A DNA stretch of 64,000 bases from an endosymbiont 'TC1' of Trimyema compressum (lineage in GTDB: Bacteria; Bacillota; TC1): positions 620,001-684,000 of the forward strand of contig NZ_CP014606.1 in the NCBI RefSeq assembly GCF_001584725.1. The letters are read 5' to 3'. Position numbers and translations under genes: made by a program. Numbering within the stretch: position 1 is the first letter of the stretch; every line of letters starts with the position of its first letter. Positions 19,979 through 29,269 of the stretch are shown in pieces. The notes beneath the pieces are model-generated. The model saw only the letters and a list, made by a program, of their open reading frames with translations. It made no database searches and had not been told where the DNA came from.

Positions 19979-22900
19979 ATGAAAACTAAATGCTTAGGAA
20001 TAGATGTAGGTTCTACTACTGTTAAAGTAGTTGTAGTAGATGAGAATGATAACTGTTTATATAAAAACTACACAAGACACTATTCTGAATTACTTAAAAC
20101 AGTGTTATCAATGTTACGTGAAGTTGATGAGGCTTTACCTGGTGAATCATTTAAAATTATGGTAACTGGTTCAGGTGGTCTTGGTGTTTCAGCAAAATTA
20201 CACCTACCTTTTGTCCAAGAGGTTGTTGCATTAGTAGAAGCCATTGAAAAATATATTCCGGAAACAGATGTGGCTATTGAATTAGGTGGTGAAGATGCTA
20301 AAATCACCTATTTAGGTGCTGGTAGTGAACAAAGAATGAATGGGGTCTGTGCTGGTGGAACAGGTGCTTTTATTGATCAAATGGCACAATTAATGCATGT
20401 GGAGATTAGTGAGTTAAATGAGTTAGCTAAAAATTATGATACAATTTATCCTATTGCATCTCGTTGCGGTGTTTTTGCTAAAACGGATATTCAGCCTTTA
20501 ATTAATGAGGGAGCAGCTCTAGAAGATATTGCTGTATCCATCTTTCAAGCAGTTGTTAATCAAACCATTAGTGGATTGGCTTGTGGCCGTCCAATTAGAG
20601 GTAAAATTGCTTTTTTAGGAGGTCCTTTAACCTTTTTATCTGAGCTTAGGAATCGTTTCATTGATTCTCTTGATTTAGAAGAAGATGAAATTATTTTCCC
20701 TGAAAATTCTCAGTATTTTGTTGCTTTAGGAACAGCTGAAATAGCTGCTCAGAAAAATGAGGGTACTTTTGTTTTAAAGGGGATTTTAGAAGCCTTAGAT
20801 AAAGACGATTTTGAGGACGAGGAAAGGGAATTATTACCACCATTGTTTAAAGATGAAGCAGATTATGAAATTTTTAGAAAACGTCATGATGAAGCTAAAG
20901 TTAGAAAAGTTCCTTATAAAGAGGGTGTTGCACCGTTCTTTTTAGGTATAGATGCTGGTTCTACAACTAGTAAAATTGCTTTAATTGATAGTACAGGTGC
21001 ATTGGTATGGTCTTATTATGGCAGTAATGAGGGGAAACCTCTTGAGAATGTAGTCAAGCATTTAACGAATTTATATGATGAGGTTCCAAATCTTAAAATT
21101 GCTAGAAGTGGTGTAACTGGATATGGTGAAGGTTTACTTAAAGCAGCTCTAAATATTGATGAAGGTGAAATTGAAACAGTAGCTCATTTTAAAGCAGCTG
21201 ATTTCTTTTGCCCAGGAGTTGATTTTATTTTAGATATTGGTGGTCAAGATATGAAGTGTCTGAAAGTCAGTGAAGGAGTCATTACTAGTATTATGCTTAA
21301 TGAAGCTTGTTCGTCAGGCTGTGGATCATTTATTGAAACTTATGCCCAGTCACTTTCTATTCCAGTAAAGGATTTTGCCAAAATGGCCCTATTATCCCAG
21401 GAACCAGTAGACTTGGGAACCCGTTGTACTGTCTTTATGAACTCTAAAATCAAGCAAGCTCAAAAGGATGGAGCAACTGTTGGGGATATATCAGCAGGGG
21501 TATCTTATTCCGTTATTAAAAATGCTTTATATAAAGTTATTAAAATTAAAAATCCAAATGATTTAGGAGAAAAAATAGTTGTTCAAGGAGGAACCTTTTA
21601 TAATGAAGCAGTACTAAGAAGTTTTGAACGCATTACAGGAAGAGAGGTTATCCGTCCAGATATTGCTGGTATTATGGGTGCTTTTGGAATGGCTTTAGTT
21701 TCTAAAGAACGTTATTTTGAAGGTGAGGAATCAACCTTATTACCAAAGGAAGAATTAAATTCATTTGAATATGAAAATGATATGAGACGTTGTGGTTTAT
21801 GTGGAAATAACTGCTTATTAACAATTACCAACTTTACTGATGGTAAATTTTTTGTCTCAGGTAATCGTTGTGAAAGAGGTTCGGGCTTAGTTGAAAAGGA
21901 TAAAAAACAATTGCCTAATCTTTATACGTATACCTATGAGCGTTTGTTTAAAGAATACCGTTCTTTGGACAAGCCTCAAGCAATCCGTGGTGTAATAGGT
22001 ATACCTAGAGGGTTAAATATTTATGCCCATTATCCATTATGGCATACTTTTTTCACAGACTTAGGATTTAGAGTAGAATTATCCGGTAGAAGTTCAAAGA
22101 AGCTTTATGAATCTGGTATGGAATCTATTCCATCGGAGTCACTATGTTATCCCGCTAAAATTGTTAATGGACATATGATTAATTTATTAAAAAAAGGTGT
22201 TAATACAATTTTCTATCCATCAATACCTTATGATATTAAGGAGCAAGAAAATGCTGAAAATCAGTATAATTGCCCTATTGTTACTAGCTATCCAGAAGTA
22301 ATTGAAAATAATATGGAAGAAGTTAAGGCTGATGCCATTAATTTCATTCATCCTTTTTTACCAATTTATGATGAAAAGAAAATGGCTAAAAGACTGTATG
22401 AAACTTTTAGACCTTATTACCCTGACTTAACAAAAAAAGAAGTGAAAGTGGCTTTGGAAAAGGGCTATAGTGCTTTATATAAATACAAAGAAGATATACG
22501 TGAAAAAGGCAGAGATACTCTTAACTATATTCACGAAAATAACTTAAAAGGTGTTGTTTTAGCAGGCAGGCCTTATCATGTGGATCCGGAAATTAACCAT
22601 GGTATTCCTGAAATGATGAATCAATTGGGATTAGTTGTTCTTTCAGAAGAGGCTGTTGCCCATATTCCGGAAGAAGTAAGCAAAGATAAACTTAGAGTAG
22701 TTAACCAGTGGGTTTACCACTCAAGGCTCTATAATGCTGCTGAATTTGTGAAAGATGAGCCGAATATTGAATTGGTTCAATTAACTTCATTTGGTTGTGG
22801 TTTAGATGCTATTACATCTGATCAGGTTTTTGAAATTTTAGATCGCTACGGTAAAATCTATACTTTAATTAAAATTGATGAAATCAATAATCTAGGTGCT

Positions 22901-24250
22901 GCTAGAATTCGTGTACGTTCTTTATTAGCAGCAATGGAAGAGCGAGAAAAAAAAGGGATTATACCTGTAAAGAGAAAAGAGAGACTTGATACGCCTGCTT
23001 TTGTAGAGGGGATGGAAGATTACACATTGCTTTGCCCAGAAATGTCTCCAATTCATTTTCAGTTTTTCTCACAGGCTTTTAAGGCTCAAGGGTATAATTT
23101 AAAAGTACTACCCCATGTGAGTAAATATGCAATGGATTTGGCACTGCAATATGTGAACAATGATGCTTGTTATCCAACACTAGTTGTAATTGGACAAATA
23201 CTAGAAGCCATTAAAAGCGGAGAATATAATACCGATAAAGTTGCAATTTTAATGACTCAGACAGGTGGTGGTTGTAGAGCAACAAACTATATTGCTCTCT
23301 TAAAGAAAGCTTTAATTGATTCAGGTCATCCAAATATTCCAATTATTCCTGTAACGGCAGCAAGTAATTTAGAAAAATCAACTGGTTTTAAAATTAGCTT
23401 AGGCTTCTTAAATCGTATTTTAATGGCTGTTATTTATGGTGATGTCCTATTGCGTATTTTAAGAGCAACAAGGCCATATGAGAAAGAAGGAGGCTCTACT
23501 GATGTTCTTTATCAGCATTGGATAGACAAATGTAATAAGAATGTCTATAATGGTAAATTTAGACAGTTTAATGATGATTTGAGAAATATGATTAAAGACT
23601 TTGATGAACTGGCTAGAAATAATATAGAGAAACCAAAAGTCGGTGTTGTTGGAGAGATATTGGTGAAATTTCATTCTTATGCTAATAACAATGTAGTTGA
23701 GTTTCTTGAAAAAGAGGGAGCAGAAGTTGTTGTTCCTGACTTGCTAGATTTTATGCTATACTCCTTGTATTCTAATGTTTTTAGATCTGATGAGTTAGCT
23801 GGTAAGAAGAAAGATAAGCAAGTAGGCTACTTTATGATTAATATTTTGGAAATTTACAGAAAAGCAGCTAGAAAAGCTTTAAGAGCATCTAAGCATTTTA
23901 CAGAGCAAGCTACAATAAAATCATTAACAGAAGGAGCAAAGCCAATTTTATCCTTAGGGAATAATATGGGTGAAGGATGGTTCCTAACAGGAGAAATGGT
24001 AGAATTAATTGAAAGTGGTGTTAATAACATTGTTTGTGTGCAACCATTTGCTTGCCTACCAAATCATATTACAGGTAAAGGTATTATTAAAGAACTAAAG
24101 AGACGTTTTGAATTTGCTAATATAGTACCAGTAGACTATGACCCCGGTATTAGTGAAGTAAATCAGGTTAATCGTTTAAAGCTTATGCTCTCTAAAGCCT
24201 ATAAGAATATAGGTAAGGAAAGTGAAGATAGAGTGGAGCGTAACAAGTAA
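19979..24250 (+). CDS. Giant double activase, acyl-CoA dehydratase activase-related protein
   Basis: 1423 residues in one intact frame. Two ASKHA ATPase domains lie in tandem: the first (about 1-300) starts LGIDVGSTTVKVVVVD and has GVCAGGTGAFIDQMA and ASRCGVFAKTD; the second (about 318-590) starts FLGIDAGSTTSKIALID and has NEACSSGCGSFIE and GTRCTVF. The paired cysteines match the cluster ligands of HgdC-type activases. A CGLCGNNC motif follows near 602, then a DUF2229-type region (about 670-860) and an HgdB/BcrC-like domain (about 1000-1400) with NNDACYPTLVVIG and QTGGGCRATNY. Family members are widespread in anaerobes but their substrate is not established. No dehydratase subunit genes are adjacent. 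Confidence 0.9.
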   Translation: MKTKCLGIDVGSTTVKVVVVDENDNCLYKNYTRHYSELLKTVLSMLREVDEALPGESFKIMVTGSGGLGVSAKLHLPFVQEVVALVEAIEKYIPETDVAIELGGEDAKITYLGAGSEQRMNGVCAGGTGAFIDQMAQLMHVEISELNELAKNYDTIYPIASRCGVFAKTDIQPLINEGAALEDIAVSIFQAVVNQTISGLACGRPIRGKIAFLGGPLTFLSELRNRFIDSLDLEEDEIIFPENSQYFVALGTAEIAAQKNEGTFVLKGILEALDKDDFEDEERELLPPLFKDEADYEIFRKRHDEAKVRKVPYKEGVAPFFLGIDAGSTTSKIALIDSTGALVWSYYGSNEGKPLENVVKHLTNLYDEVPNLKIARSGVTGYGEGLLKAALNIDEGEIETVAHFKAADFFCPGVDFILDIGGQDMKCLKVSEGVITSIMLNEACSSGCGSFIETYAQSLSIPVKDFAKMALLSQEPVDLGTRCTVFMNSKIKQAQKDGATVGDISAGVSYSVIKNALYKVIKIKNPNDLGEKIVVQGGTFYNEAVLRSFERITGREVIRPDIAGIMGAFGMALVSKERYFEGEESTLLPKEELNSFEYENDMRRCGLCGNNCLLTITNFTDGKFFVSGNRCERGSGLVEKDKKQLPNLYTYTYERLFKEYRSLDKPQAIRGVIGIPRGLNIYAHYPLWHTFFTDLGFRVELSGRSSKKLYESGMESIPSESLCYPAKIVNGHMINLLKKGVNTIFYPSIPYDIKEQENAENQYNCPIVTSYPEVIENNMEEVKADAINFIHPFLPIYDEKKMAKRLYETFRPYYPDLTKKEVKVALEKGYSALYKYKEDIREKGRDTLNYIHENNLKGVVLAGRPYHVDPEINHGIPEMMNQLGLVVLSEEAVAHIPEEVSKDKLRVVNQWVYHSRLYNAAEFVKDEPNIELVQLTSFGCGLDAITSDQVFEILDRYGKIYTLIKIDEINNLGAARIRVRSLLAAMEEREKKGIIPVKRKERLDTPAFVEGMEDYTLLCPEMSPIHFQFFSQAFKAQGYNLKVLPHVSKYAMDLALQYVNNDACYPTLVVIGQILEAIKSGEYNTDKVAILMTQTGGGCRATNYIALLKKALIDSGHPNIPIIPVTAASNLEKSTGFKISLGFLNRILMAVIYGDVLLRILRATRPYEKEGGSTDVLYQHWIDKCNKNVYNGKFRQFNDDLRNMIKDFDELARNNIEKPKVGVVGEILVKFHSYANNNVVEFLEKEGAEVVVPDLLDFMLYSLYSNVFRSDELAGKKKDKQVGYFMINILEIYRKAARKALRASKHFTEQATIKSLTEGAKPILSLGNNMGEGWFLTGEMVELIESGVNNIVCVQPFACLPNHITGKGIIKELKRRFEFANIVPVDYDPGISEVNQVNRLKLMLSKAYKNIGKESEDRVERNK

Positions 24251-24259
24251 AGATATATT

Positions 24260-24302
24260 AGGCCCATTAAATACAAATTGTATTTAATGGGCCTTTGTTT
24301 GA
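24260..24302 (+). terminator. Strong intrinsic terminator after the activase gene
   Basis: A perfect 15-bp stem (24260-24274 with 24280-24294, loop AAATT) is followed by a T-rich tract. It lies 9 nt after the activase stop and closes the intact left part of the window. Confidence 0.88.
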
Positions 24303-24309
24303 TTTTAAT

Positions 24310-24910
24310 TTAAAACTGAATAATGCCTTGTTCTACTTTGCCAATTATTTGAACTGAGAATTTTTCTAAATCATCTTCATTATAAAAGAAAGCTTCAGCT
24401 CTGGGATTTATTCCTGCAAAGTTAATACCATTATCTAAATATTTTATTAATCTTACATTAACTTCTGTTTTCTTTTTCCTTTTGCAGAAAAGACTACTAA
24501 GTCACCATTTTTAATTTGTGTTTTTGAGGCCTTTCTAACAATTACGATATCGCCGACTTTTAGTCTAGGTTCAAGGGAATTTTTAATGACTGACATGGCA
24601 AAATAATTTTTATAATCATCACCATTAGAGGCTACATTTATATAACCTAAAACATCTTTTTGATTTTCAATGGGTGTATTGGGAAGAAGAATTTTAAAGG
24701 TTGGAATTTGATATTTAGTATTATTTTTAGGACATAAAAGAGGGTTATCTGATAAATATTAATGTCTTTTTTTATTCTCTTAAATTCTTATTCTAATTTT
24801 GCATGTCTTTCTTCTAAGTCTTTTTCTCTTTCTTCAAGATCTTTTGAATTTGACTGTCTTAAATCTATATACGTCACATCACCATCGTTAGCAAAGTAAT
24901 TATCACTCAT
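24310..24910 (-). pseudogene. S24-type (LexA/CI-like) repressor, decayed
   Basis: Read on the minus strand, ATG 24910 follows AAAGGA and gives MSDNYFANDGDVTYIDLRQ, then a charged helix ending in a TAA stop near 24789. A later frame gives KDVLGYINVAS, SLEPRLKVGDIVIVRKAS and KNGDLVVF, the core of an S24 peptidase domain with the Glu-Pro-Arg block that follows the catalytic serine; the serine itself appears replaced (KNSLEP). The C-terminal half runs to a stop at 24310. No helix-turn-helix is visible. It is probably a degraded paralogue of the intact regulator just upstream. Confidence 0.72.
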
Positions 24911-24927
24911 TTTTCAATCCTTTCGAA

Positions 24928-25569
24928 TCATAGGTTACCAATAATTTTTATGGCTTTTCCTATTACTTTAATTTCCAGCGCTTCTATTTCTTTCAATGTA
25001 TAAAAAGTAGTATTCCATGAAATTAATTGAATACCTTCTGGATGTTTTCTATATTCCTTAATAATCATTTCATTTTGGACAGAGAGAAGTGCAATGTCTC
25101 CATTGTTAACTTCTGACTGTTCTTTTATTATTAGTATATCTCCTGGTAAAATTCTTGGTAACATGCTGTTTCCTTCAACGAGTACAGCAAATATATTGTT
25201 GCCATATTGACTGTAGTAATCTAAATCTAAAGAAACGATTTTAACATTAATTTGTTTAGGCTCTTTAAGTCTAGCGAATGCAGTATTGCAAATGGGTATT
25301 AAATAGTTATTTTTCTGATTGTTACTTGTATTATTAGAAGTTGAGTATTCAGAAGTTAAATCAGTTTCCAGAAGATCATGGATACTGAATTCAAATAGGG
25401 AAGCCAGTTGATAAAGAGTACCACTTCTAGGAATATTTTTACCATTTTCCCATTCAGAAATAGCAGTTGCTTGTTTAGCTATTAATTCACCCATTTTTGT
25501 CTGAGTTAGTTTATTTTTATTTCTTAAGTATTTTATATTATTTGCAAGTATTTTTCTCAACTGTATCAC
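24928..25569 (-). CDS. XRE-family regulator with S24 peptidase domain (CI/LexA-like)
   Basis: 213 residues. The N-terminal helix-turn-helix (about 5-60) has LRNKNKLTQTKMGELIA and ISEWENGKNIPR. The C-terminal S24 domain (about 125-205) has GNSMLPRILPGDILII with the serine nucleophile and IIKEYRKH with the likely catalytic lysine. Such proteins are phage or ICE repressors that cleave themselves after RecA activation. The frame starts at GTG 25569 or TTG 25560. It is intact in an otherwise decayed neighbourhood and stands next to a symmetric operator-like site, an integrase remnant and a second S24 relic. Confidence 0.9.
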   Translation of the reverse strand: MIQLRKILANNIKYLRNKNKLTQTKMGELIAKQATAISEWENGKNIPRSGTLYQLASLFEFSIHDLLETDLTSEYSTSNNTSNNQKNNYLIPICNTAFARLKEPKQINVKIVSLDLDYYSQYGNNIFAVLVEGNSMLPRILPGDILIIKEQSEVNNGDIALLSVQNEMIIKEYRKHPEGIQLISWNTTFYTLKEIEALEIKVIGKAIKIIGNL

Positions 25570-25590
25570 CTATCTTTCGATTAATTAATA

Positions 25591-25603
25591 GTATACACTA
25601 TAC
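25591..25603. promoter_or_regulatory. Dyad operator candidate for the S24 repressor
   Basis: GTATACACTATAC is an inverted repeat (GTATA and TATAC arms, 3-nt centre) 22 nt upstream of the repressor start codon, where an autoregulatory operator would be expected. No binding data can be read from sequence. Confidence 0.45.
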
Positions 25604-25623
25604 AAGATTAAAATTGAAGTTTC

Positions 25624-25674
25624 TTGACAAAGCTCATTTTAAATGATTAAATATAGGTAACTTCATTTAAAATG
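25624..25674 (+). promoter_or_regulatory. Rightward promoter and 11-bp inverted repeat opposite the S24 repressor
   Basis: A perfect -35 TTGACA lies at 25624-25629; TTAAAT at 25647-25652 is a weak -10 at 17 nt spacing. CATTTTAAATG (25635-25645) and CATTTAAAATG (25664-25674) are exact reverse complements flanking the presumed start. Together with the GTATAC dyad this resembles the divergent control region of a temperate element. Confidence 0.45.
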
Positions 25675-25818
25675 AATCTAATAATTAAAAGCTCAAATAT
25701 AAGTAATGAAGGAATTATTATTATTGAGCCAGAACATATATTTTGTAATCTACGTGGGGTACTCTATGGGATGGACGCACTATACAATAATAATTCTTCC
25801 GCCTATATGAAAATCTAA
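25672..25818 (+). CDS. Possible 48-residue small protein
   Basis: An ATG-to-TAA frame encodes 48 residues beginning MNLIIKSSNISNEGIIIIEP and ending YNNNSSAYMKI. It starts just after the rightward promoter and inverted repeat beside the S24 repressor. The only ribosome-site candidate is AGGTAA about 12 nt upstream, which is poor. I do not recognise the protein. The same DNA also has strong pairing potential (25706-25725 with 25786-25801), so it may be an untranslated RNA instead. Confidence 0.25.
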   Translation: MNLIIKSSNISNEGIIIIEPEHIFCNLRGVLYGMDALYNNNSSAYMKI

Positions 25819-25909
25819 GAGTTGTTTTGCAAGCTTTAACAAAGTTAACTCTTTCCTTGTAAGGAGCTATAGGCATTCCTTAGAGTATCCAATTAGGCGA
25901 TTTTTGTGA

Positions 25910-25938
25910 TAGATGGTTAGTTTTGACCATCTATTTTT
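25910..25938 (+). terminator. Intrinsic terminator ending the 25.6-25.9 kb unit
   Basis: TAGATGGT and ACCATCTA form a perfect 8-bp stem (25910-25917 with 25926-25933, loop TAGTTTTG) followed by TTTTT. It closes a promoter-to-terminator unit of about 290 nt that contains at most one small reading frame. Between 25819 and 25909 I see no gene. Confidence 0.7.
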
Positions 25939-26059
25939 CCTTATTAAGTGAATTAACAACTGCTATAATTATTATTAATTTTCAGTCAAAAAAATTATCA
26001 AAATGAGAAAAATTAAAGTTATAATTAGAATATTAAAGACACAAAGTGAGGTAGCAATT

Positions 26060-27654
26060 ATGGATCTTAATGTTAAAGAACTTATAAACTGTCAGTATTT
26101 TTCAAATATAAGGATATTAGCTGGTAAAGAAGGGGTTAATCGACTTGTTAAGCGCGTGAGGATTCTTGAATCCTTAGAAACTAATTTATGTTTTGAAAAT
26201 GGTTAAGTAATTTTAGCTAATAATGAAGGCGTCTTTAATATCCAGATATTTAGTAAAGAGAATATTCGGAAAATGGCAATGAGCAATGTGGCTGCATTAG
26301 TTTTAAAAACAAACTTTAGTGACCATATATTAACTGAAGAGGTGATAAAAGAGGCTAATAATATGAAGATACCAATTATTTATCAGTTTTGGCACTAATG
26401 TATCTACTTTTGATATTAAGCAGTTTATTCATGAAAAATTTATATTTAATAGTAATTGTGAAGCTGAAAGTTATAATCAAGTTTATAATGAGATTGCCGA
26501 AATTGCCTATCAATCTGGGTATGATGGTCTTGTTAAATGCTTTATCAGTGGACTGGACTAGAGGTTATGATTGTAGTAGAAAATAGTATTTATGGGGTTC
26601 CTAAGTCAATAGAGAGCCTGCCATTTAATCCTGAATTTTGGATAAAAAGAATTGTAGTTGGAAAAATGGAAATGAGAATATTCATTGTTACACCCACAAA
26701 AATAATTAGGTAGCACTTGAGTGGATTGGTTTTGATATTGCATATGAGGGGAAAACTGTTGGTTATATTTTTTTATTTACAAATGTTTGTGAAAATATAG
26801 GGGAGGATATATTTTGGCTTTTAAATTATGTTGGCATTCTTTGTAACCTTGAAGTTAGAGGGAAAAAGAAAACTATGATAATGAAGCGTAAATATAAAAG
26901 TGTTTTTTCAAAAAAATCTTTTTAAAAAATAGTAGCACAGCGGATATTGAAAAAGAAGCCCTTGATTTACATTGGACTTTGCCTCCAAGGGCAAGGGTTG
27001 TGCTAATTAAGGGTGTTGACGATTTAACAACGTTAGAAGATGCTGTAGCTATTGTTTATCAAAAAAATTTAATTTCAGGAATTCTTAAGAAAAATTTAGG
27101 GGTTTTAATTATGGATGAAAAAGTAGAAAGTGAATTGAGTATAGAAAAACTCTATCATCAATTGGCTTTGGGCTTTCAGAAATCCCCATTAACTATTGGT
27201 GTAGGCGAGATTATATCCTTTTAGCGAAATTAAAGAAAGTTATTATGAGGCTTTAAAGGCTTTAATAATTAATGATGTAATGGAGATGAAAGCTATTATT
27301 AGGTTTTCTGAATTAGGTTTTTTTAAATTAGTGAAGATTGGACTTGATAATTCTGTAGAAATTAATAGAGAGTTATTTAATTATTACATTCGTTATTTAA
27401 AATCACTTAAAGAGTATAATAATGAAGAGACCTTTGATGTTTTGGTAGAAACGCTAGAAAAATTAATTGCTAATAATTTTAATTATAGTGAAACTGCAGA
27501 AAATCTTTTTATACATGGAAATACTGCTCGTTACAGAGTAGCTTTAGTTGAAAAATTTTGTAAGATAAACTTTAAAAACAGTGAGGATCAATTTAATATG
27601 ATGATTGCACTTAAATTATTACCACTTTTTAAGAAAGTGGAAAGCCTAACATAA
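26060..27654 (+). pseudogene. PucR/CdaR-family transcriptional regulator, multiply broken
   Basis: ATG 26060 follows GAGGT, with an extended -10 (TGCTATAAT, 25961-25969) upstream. The start (LNVKELINCQYFSNIRI, LVKRVRILESLE) matches the PucR N-terminal domain. Stops at about 26204 and several frame changes follow; readable pieces include VAALVLKTNFSDHILTEEV, IAYQSGYDGLV and PPRARVVLIKGVDDL. The last piece (27280-27654) carries the PucR-type C-terminal helix-turn-helix: LIANNFNYSETAENLFIHG then NTARYRV. The family senses purines or sugar acids; the original target is unknown. Confidence 0.82.
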
Positions 27655-27742
27655 AAAACAAAAAGCCTATAGATACGTACTTTTTAACTATTAAAATAGC
27701 TTTTAATTCCATCTTTTTCTTTATTTTCCATAGATTTTGTTA

Positions 27743-27950
27743 CTAAAATGTTACTTTTTTATTAATATTTTCATTAACTTTAATAACATAATTATTATAT
27801 TTTCCCTTATACAAATGATTATAAACTTTTAATATCATGCTTGGGTCGCTATGATCTATGAATTTCGCTATTGAATATATTAATTAAGTATGATATACAA
27901 TAGTGCCTAAGACCGTGTATTGAAATACTAGGAAATAACCTTTTAAGTCT
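27743..27950 (-). pseudogene. Tyrosine recombinase (phage integrase) C-terminal remnant
   Basis: On the minus strand, from about 27944, the DNA reads KRLFPSISIHGLRHYCISYL, which carries the Arg-x-x-His box of tyrosine recombinases. After a frame change it reads AKFIDHSDPSMILKVYNHLY, matching the GHSD...T..VYxH box with the catalytic tyrosine, and ends at a TAG at 27745-27743. Only the last ~65 residues of a ~370-residue integrase remain. The rest of the 27655-28017 gap holds nothing else I can support. It fits a decayed prophage or integrative element shared with the nearby S24 repressors. Confidence 0.7.
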
Positions 27951-28017
27951 TATCTGAATACTTTGTCTTAATATGTTACTCATGATTTAAAGCTACTTAA
28001 TCTTAAATTTTGTTATG

Positions 28018-28618
28018 TTAAAAAGTATCAGTCTAAAAGGTTAAAATCAACCGACGAAAATTGCGTGAATTTTCTTTTAAATGAAGCCATAACAAAACCG
28101 CATATTCATATTGCAACAGACATAACCTATCTTCATATAAAAAAGGATGACTGGATTTATCAGCTGACTTTCTTGGATCTTTATACCAGAAAAGTATTGC
28201 ACTTTGATGTTGCTAGAAAAATGGATAGCTACTTTGTTGATCCTAGTACAGAAAAACTTCTAAAAAAGTATCCTGATATTTAAAATGATTCATAGTGATA
28301 GAGGCAGTCAATATACCGCTAATTCTTACAGGAAACTGCTGTCACAATACAAGTATATCCTTCTTACAGTGCTAAAGGATACCCGTATCACAATGTCATT
28401 ATTGAATCCTAACATGCTGTACTAAAAAGAGAATGGCTTGTCGAATATCCTTAAAAGATTTGGAAGAGGTCTATATCCAGTCTTTTGAATACAATTATGG
28501 TTTTTACAATATCAAAGGCATTCATCAATCTTTAGGTTACATGACACCTAATGATTTTGAGACCTATTCCTTTCATTCTGTCTAACTCTTTTGGTCCGTT
28601 TTCTTGACTGTATATCAA
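28018..28618 (+). mobile_element. IS3-family transposase fragment (orfB part), broken
   Basis: The readable part starts near 28018 (KKYQSKRLKS) and contains the DDE integrase core: IATDITYLHIKKDDW with the first Asp, then LDLYTRKVLHFDV, and, after an extra T near 28279, MIHSDRGSQYTA with the second Asp. Several further frame changes and stops follow, then YMTPNDFETYSF and a stop at 28583. The tail to about 28618 (GGTCCGTTTTCTTGACTG) looks like an IS3-type right end. The orfA part and the left end are missing. Confidence 0.75.
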
Positions 28619-28795
28619 AAAATACTTTAAACCATTAAAATAAAATCAAAGATATAATTTTTTCTCCTTGCATTATATCATTATATATTTTTCATCCAAT
28701 CATATATTTTTTATTTTCTAGTTTTACTAAGACATATATAAAATATTATAATTTATTCGATATAAATATAATACATATAGTAAATAAATAAGAGA

Positions 28796-28890
28796 ATTTT
28801 AGGCGTTATGAAAGCCAAAGAGGGTAGAAATCCCGCTTGGTTTTAGTAAGCAATGTTTTTGATAAGGCTGCGTTTGTGACCGCCTATGCA
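28796..28890 (+). other. Unassigned structured region in a 455-nt gap
   Basis: Between the IS3 fragment and the surface-protein remnant there is no reading frame. From 28801 the DNA is less A+T-rich and foldable: AGGCG (28801-28805) pairs with CGCCT (28881-28885), enclosing a hairpin in which CCAAAG-GGG (28815-28824) pairs with CCC-CTTGG (28832-28840) around TAGAAAT. It lies in the leader position of the WxL-type gene at 29054. I do not recognise it as a known riboswitch. It could be an RNA element or chance folding. Confidence 0.3.
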
Positions 28891-29053
28891 AATGGACTAT
28901 AGATTATATTGTCTTATTAACGGTAATGGTCATAGAGTATCCTAATAATTGAGAAGACAGCCAATGATGCTATCGATATTGAATTAAATTTATTGTAGTC
29001 CTAGTTATAGGTCATGTTCAAATCCTAAATAAAATTATATGATGAGAAGTAAT

Positions 29054-29269
29054 ATGAAAAAGTTGTTTATATTTTTCTTAATATCAGCATGTTGTTTATT
29101 TATGGTTGCAACAATTTATGCAGAAGACAAAACAGTAACATCAGACGCAACAGTAATATTTATTGCGGATACGGATTCCACAAATCCAGTTAATCCAGAG
29201 AATCCAGATCAAACAAGCTACTGGAAGAATGTCAATAGAGTAGATAGAAAAAGTGAAATTAAGTTTTAA
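29054..29269 (+). pseudogene. WxL-type secreted surface protein, cut off by an IS element
   Basis: A signal peptide (KKLFIFFLISACCLFMVA, cleavage after IYA) is followed by SDATVIFIADTDS and the Pro/Asn-rich NPVNPENPDQ, the typical start of a WxL-domain wall-bound protein of about 200 residues. The match ends at 29221, where the IS3-type element begins; the frame runs on to 29269 in IS DNA. The 3' part was not found on the far side of the IS. Confidence 0.65.

Noticed and set aside
25672-25938. 6S RNA or a known riboswitch as an explanation of the 25.7-kb unit
   Set aside because: I could not find the conserved blocks of 6S, purine, TPP, glycine, cobalamin or c-di-GMP classes; left as unassigned.
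28801-28890. Cobalamin or c-di-GMP riboswitch before the WxL-type gene
   Set aside because: The signature sequences of these classes are absent; only generic hairpins are seen.
29008-29030. GTTCAAATC, resembling a tRNA T-loop
   Set aside because: The flanking bases do not form a five-pair T stem and no acceptor or anticodon arm can be folded around it.
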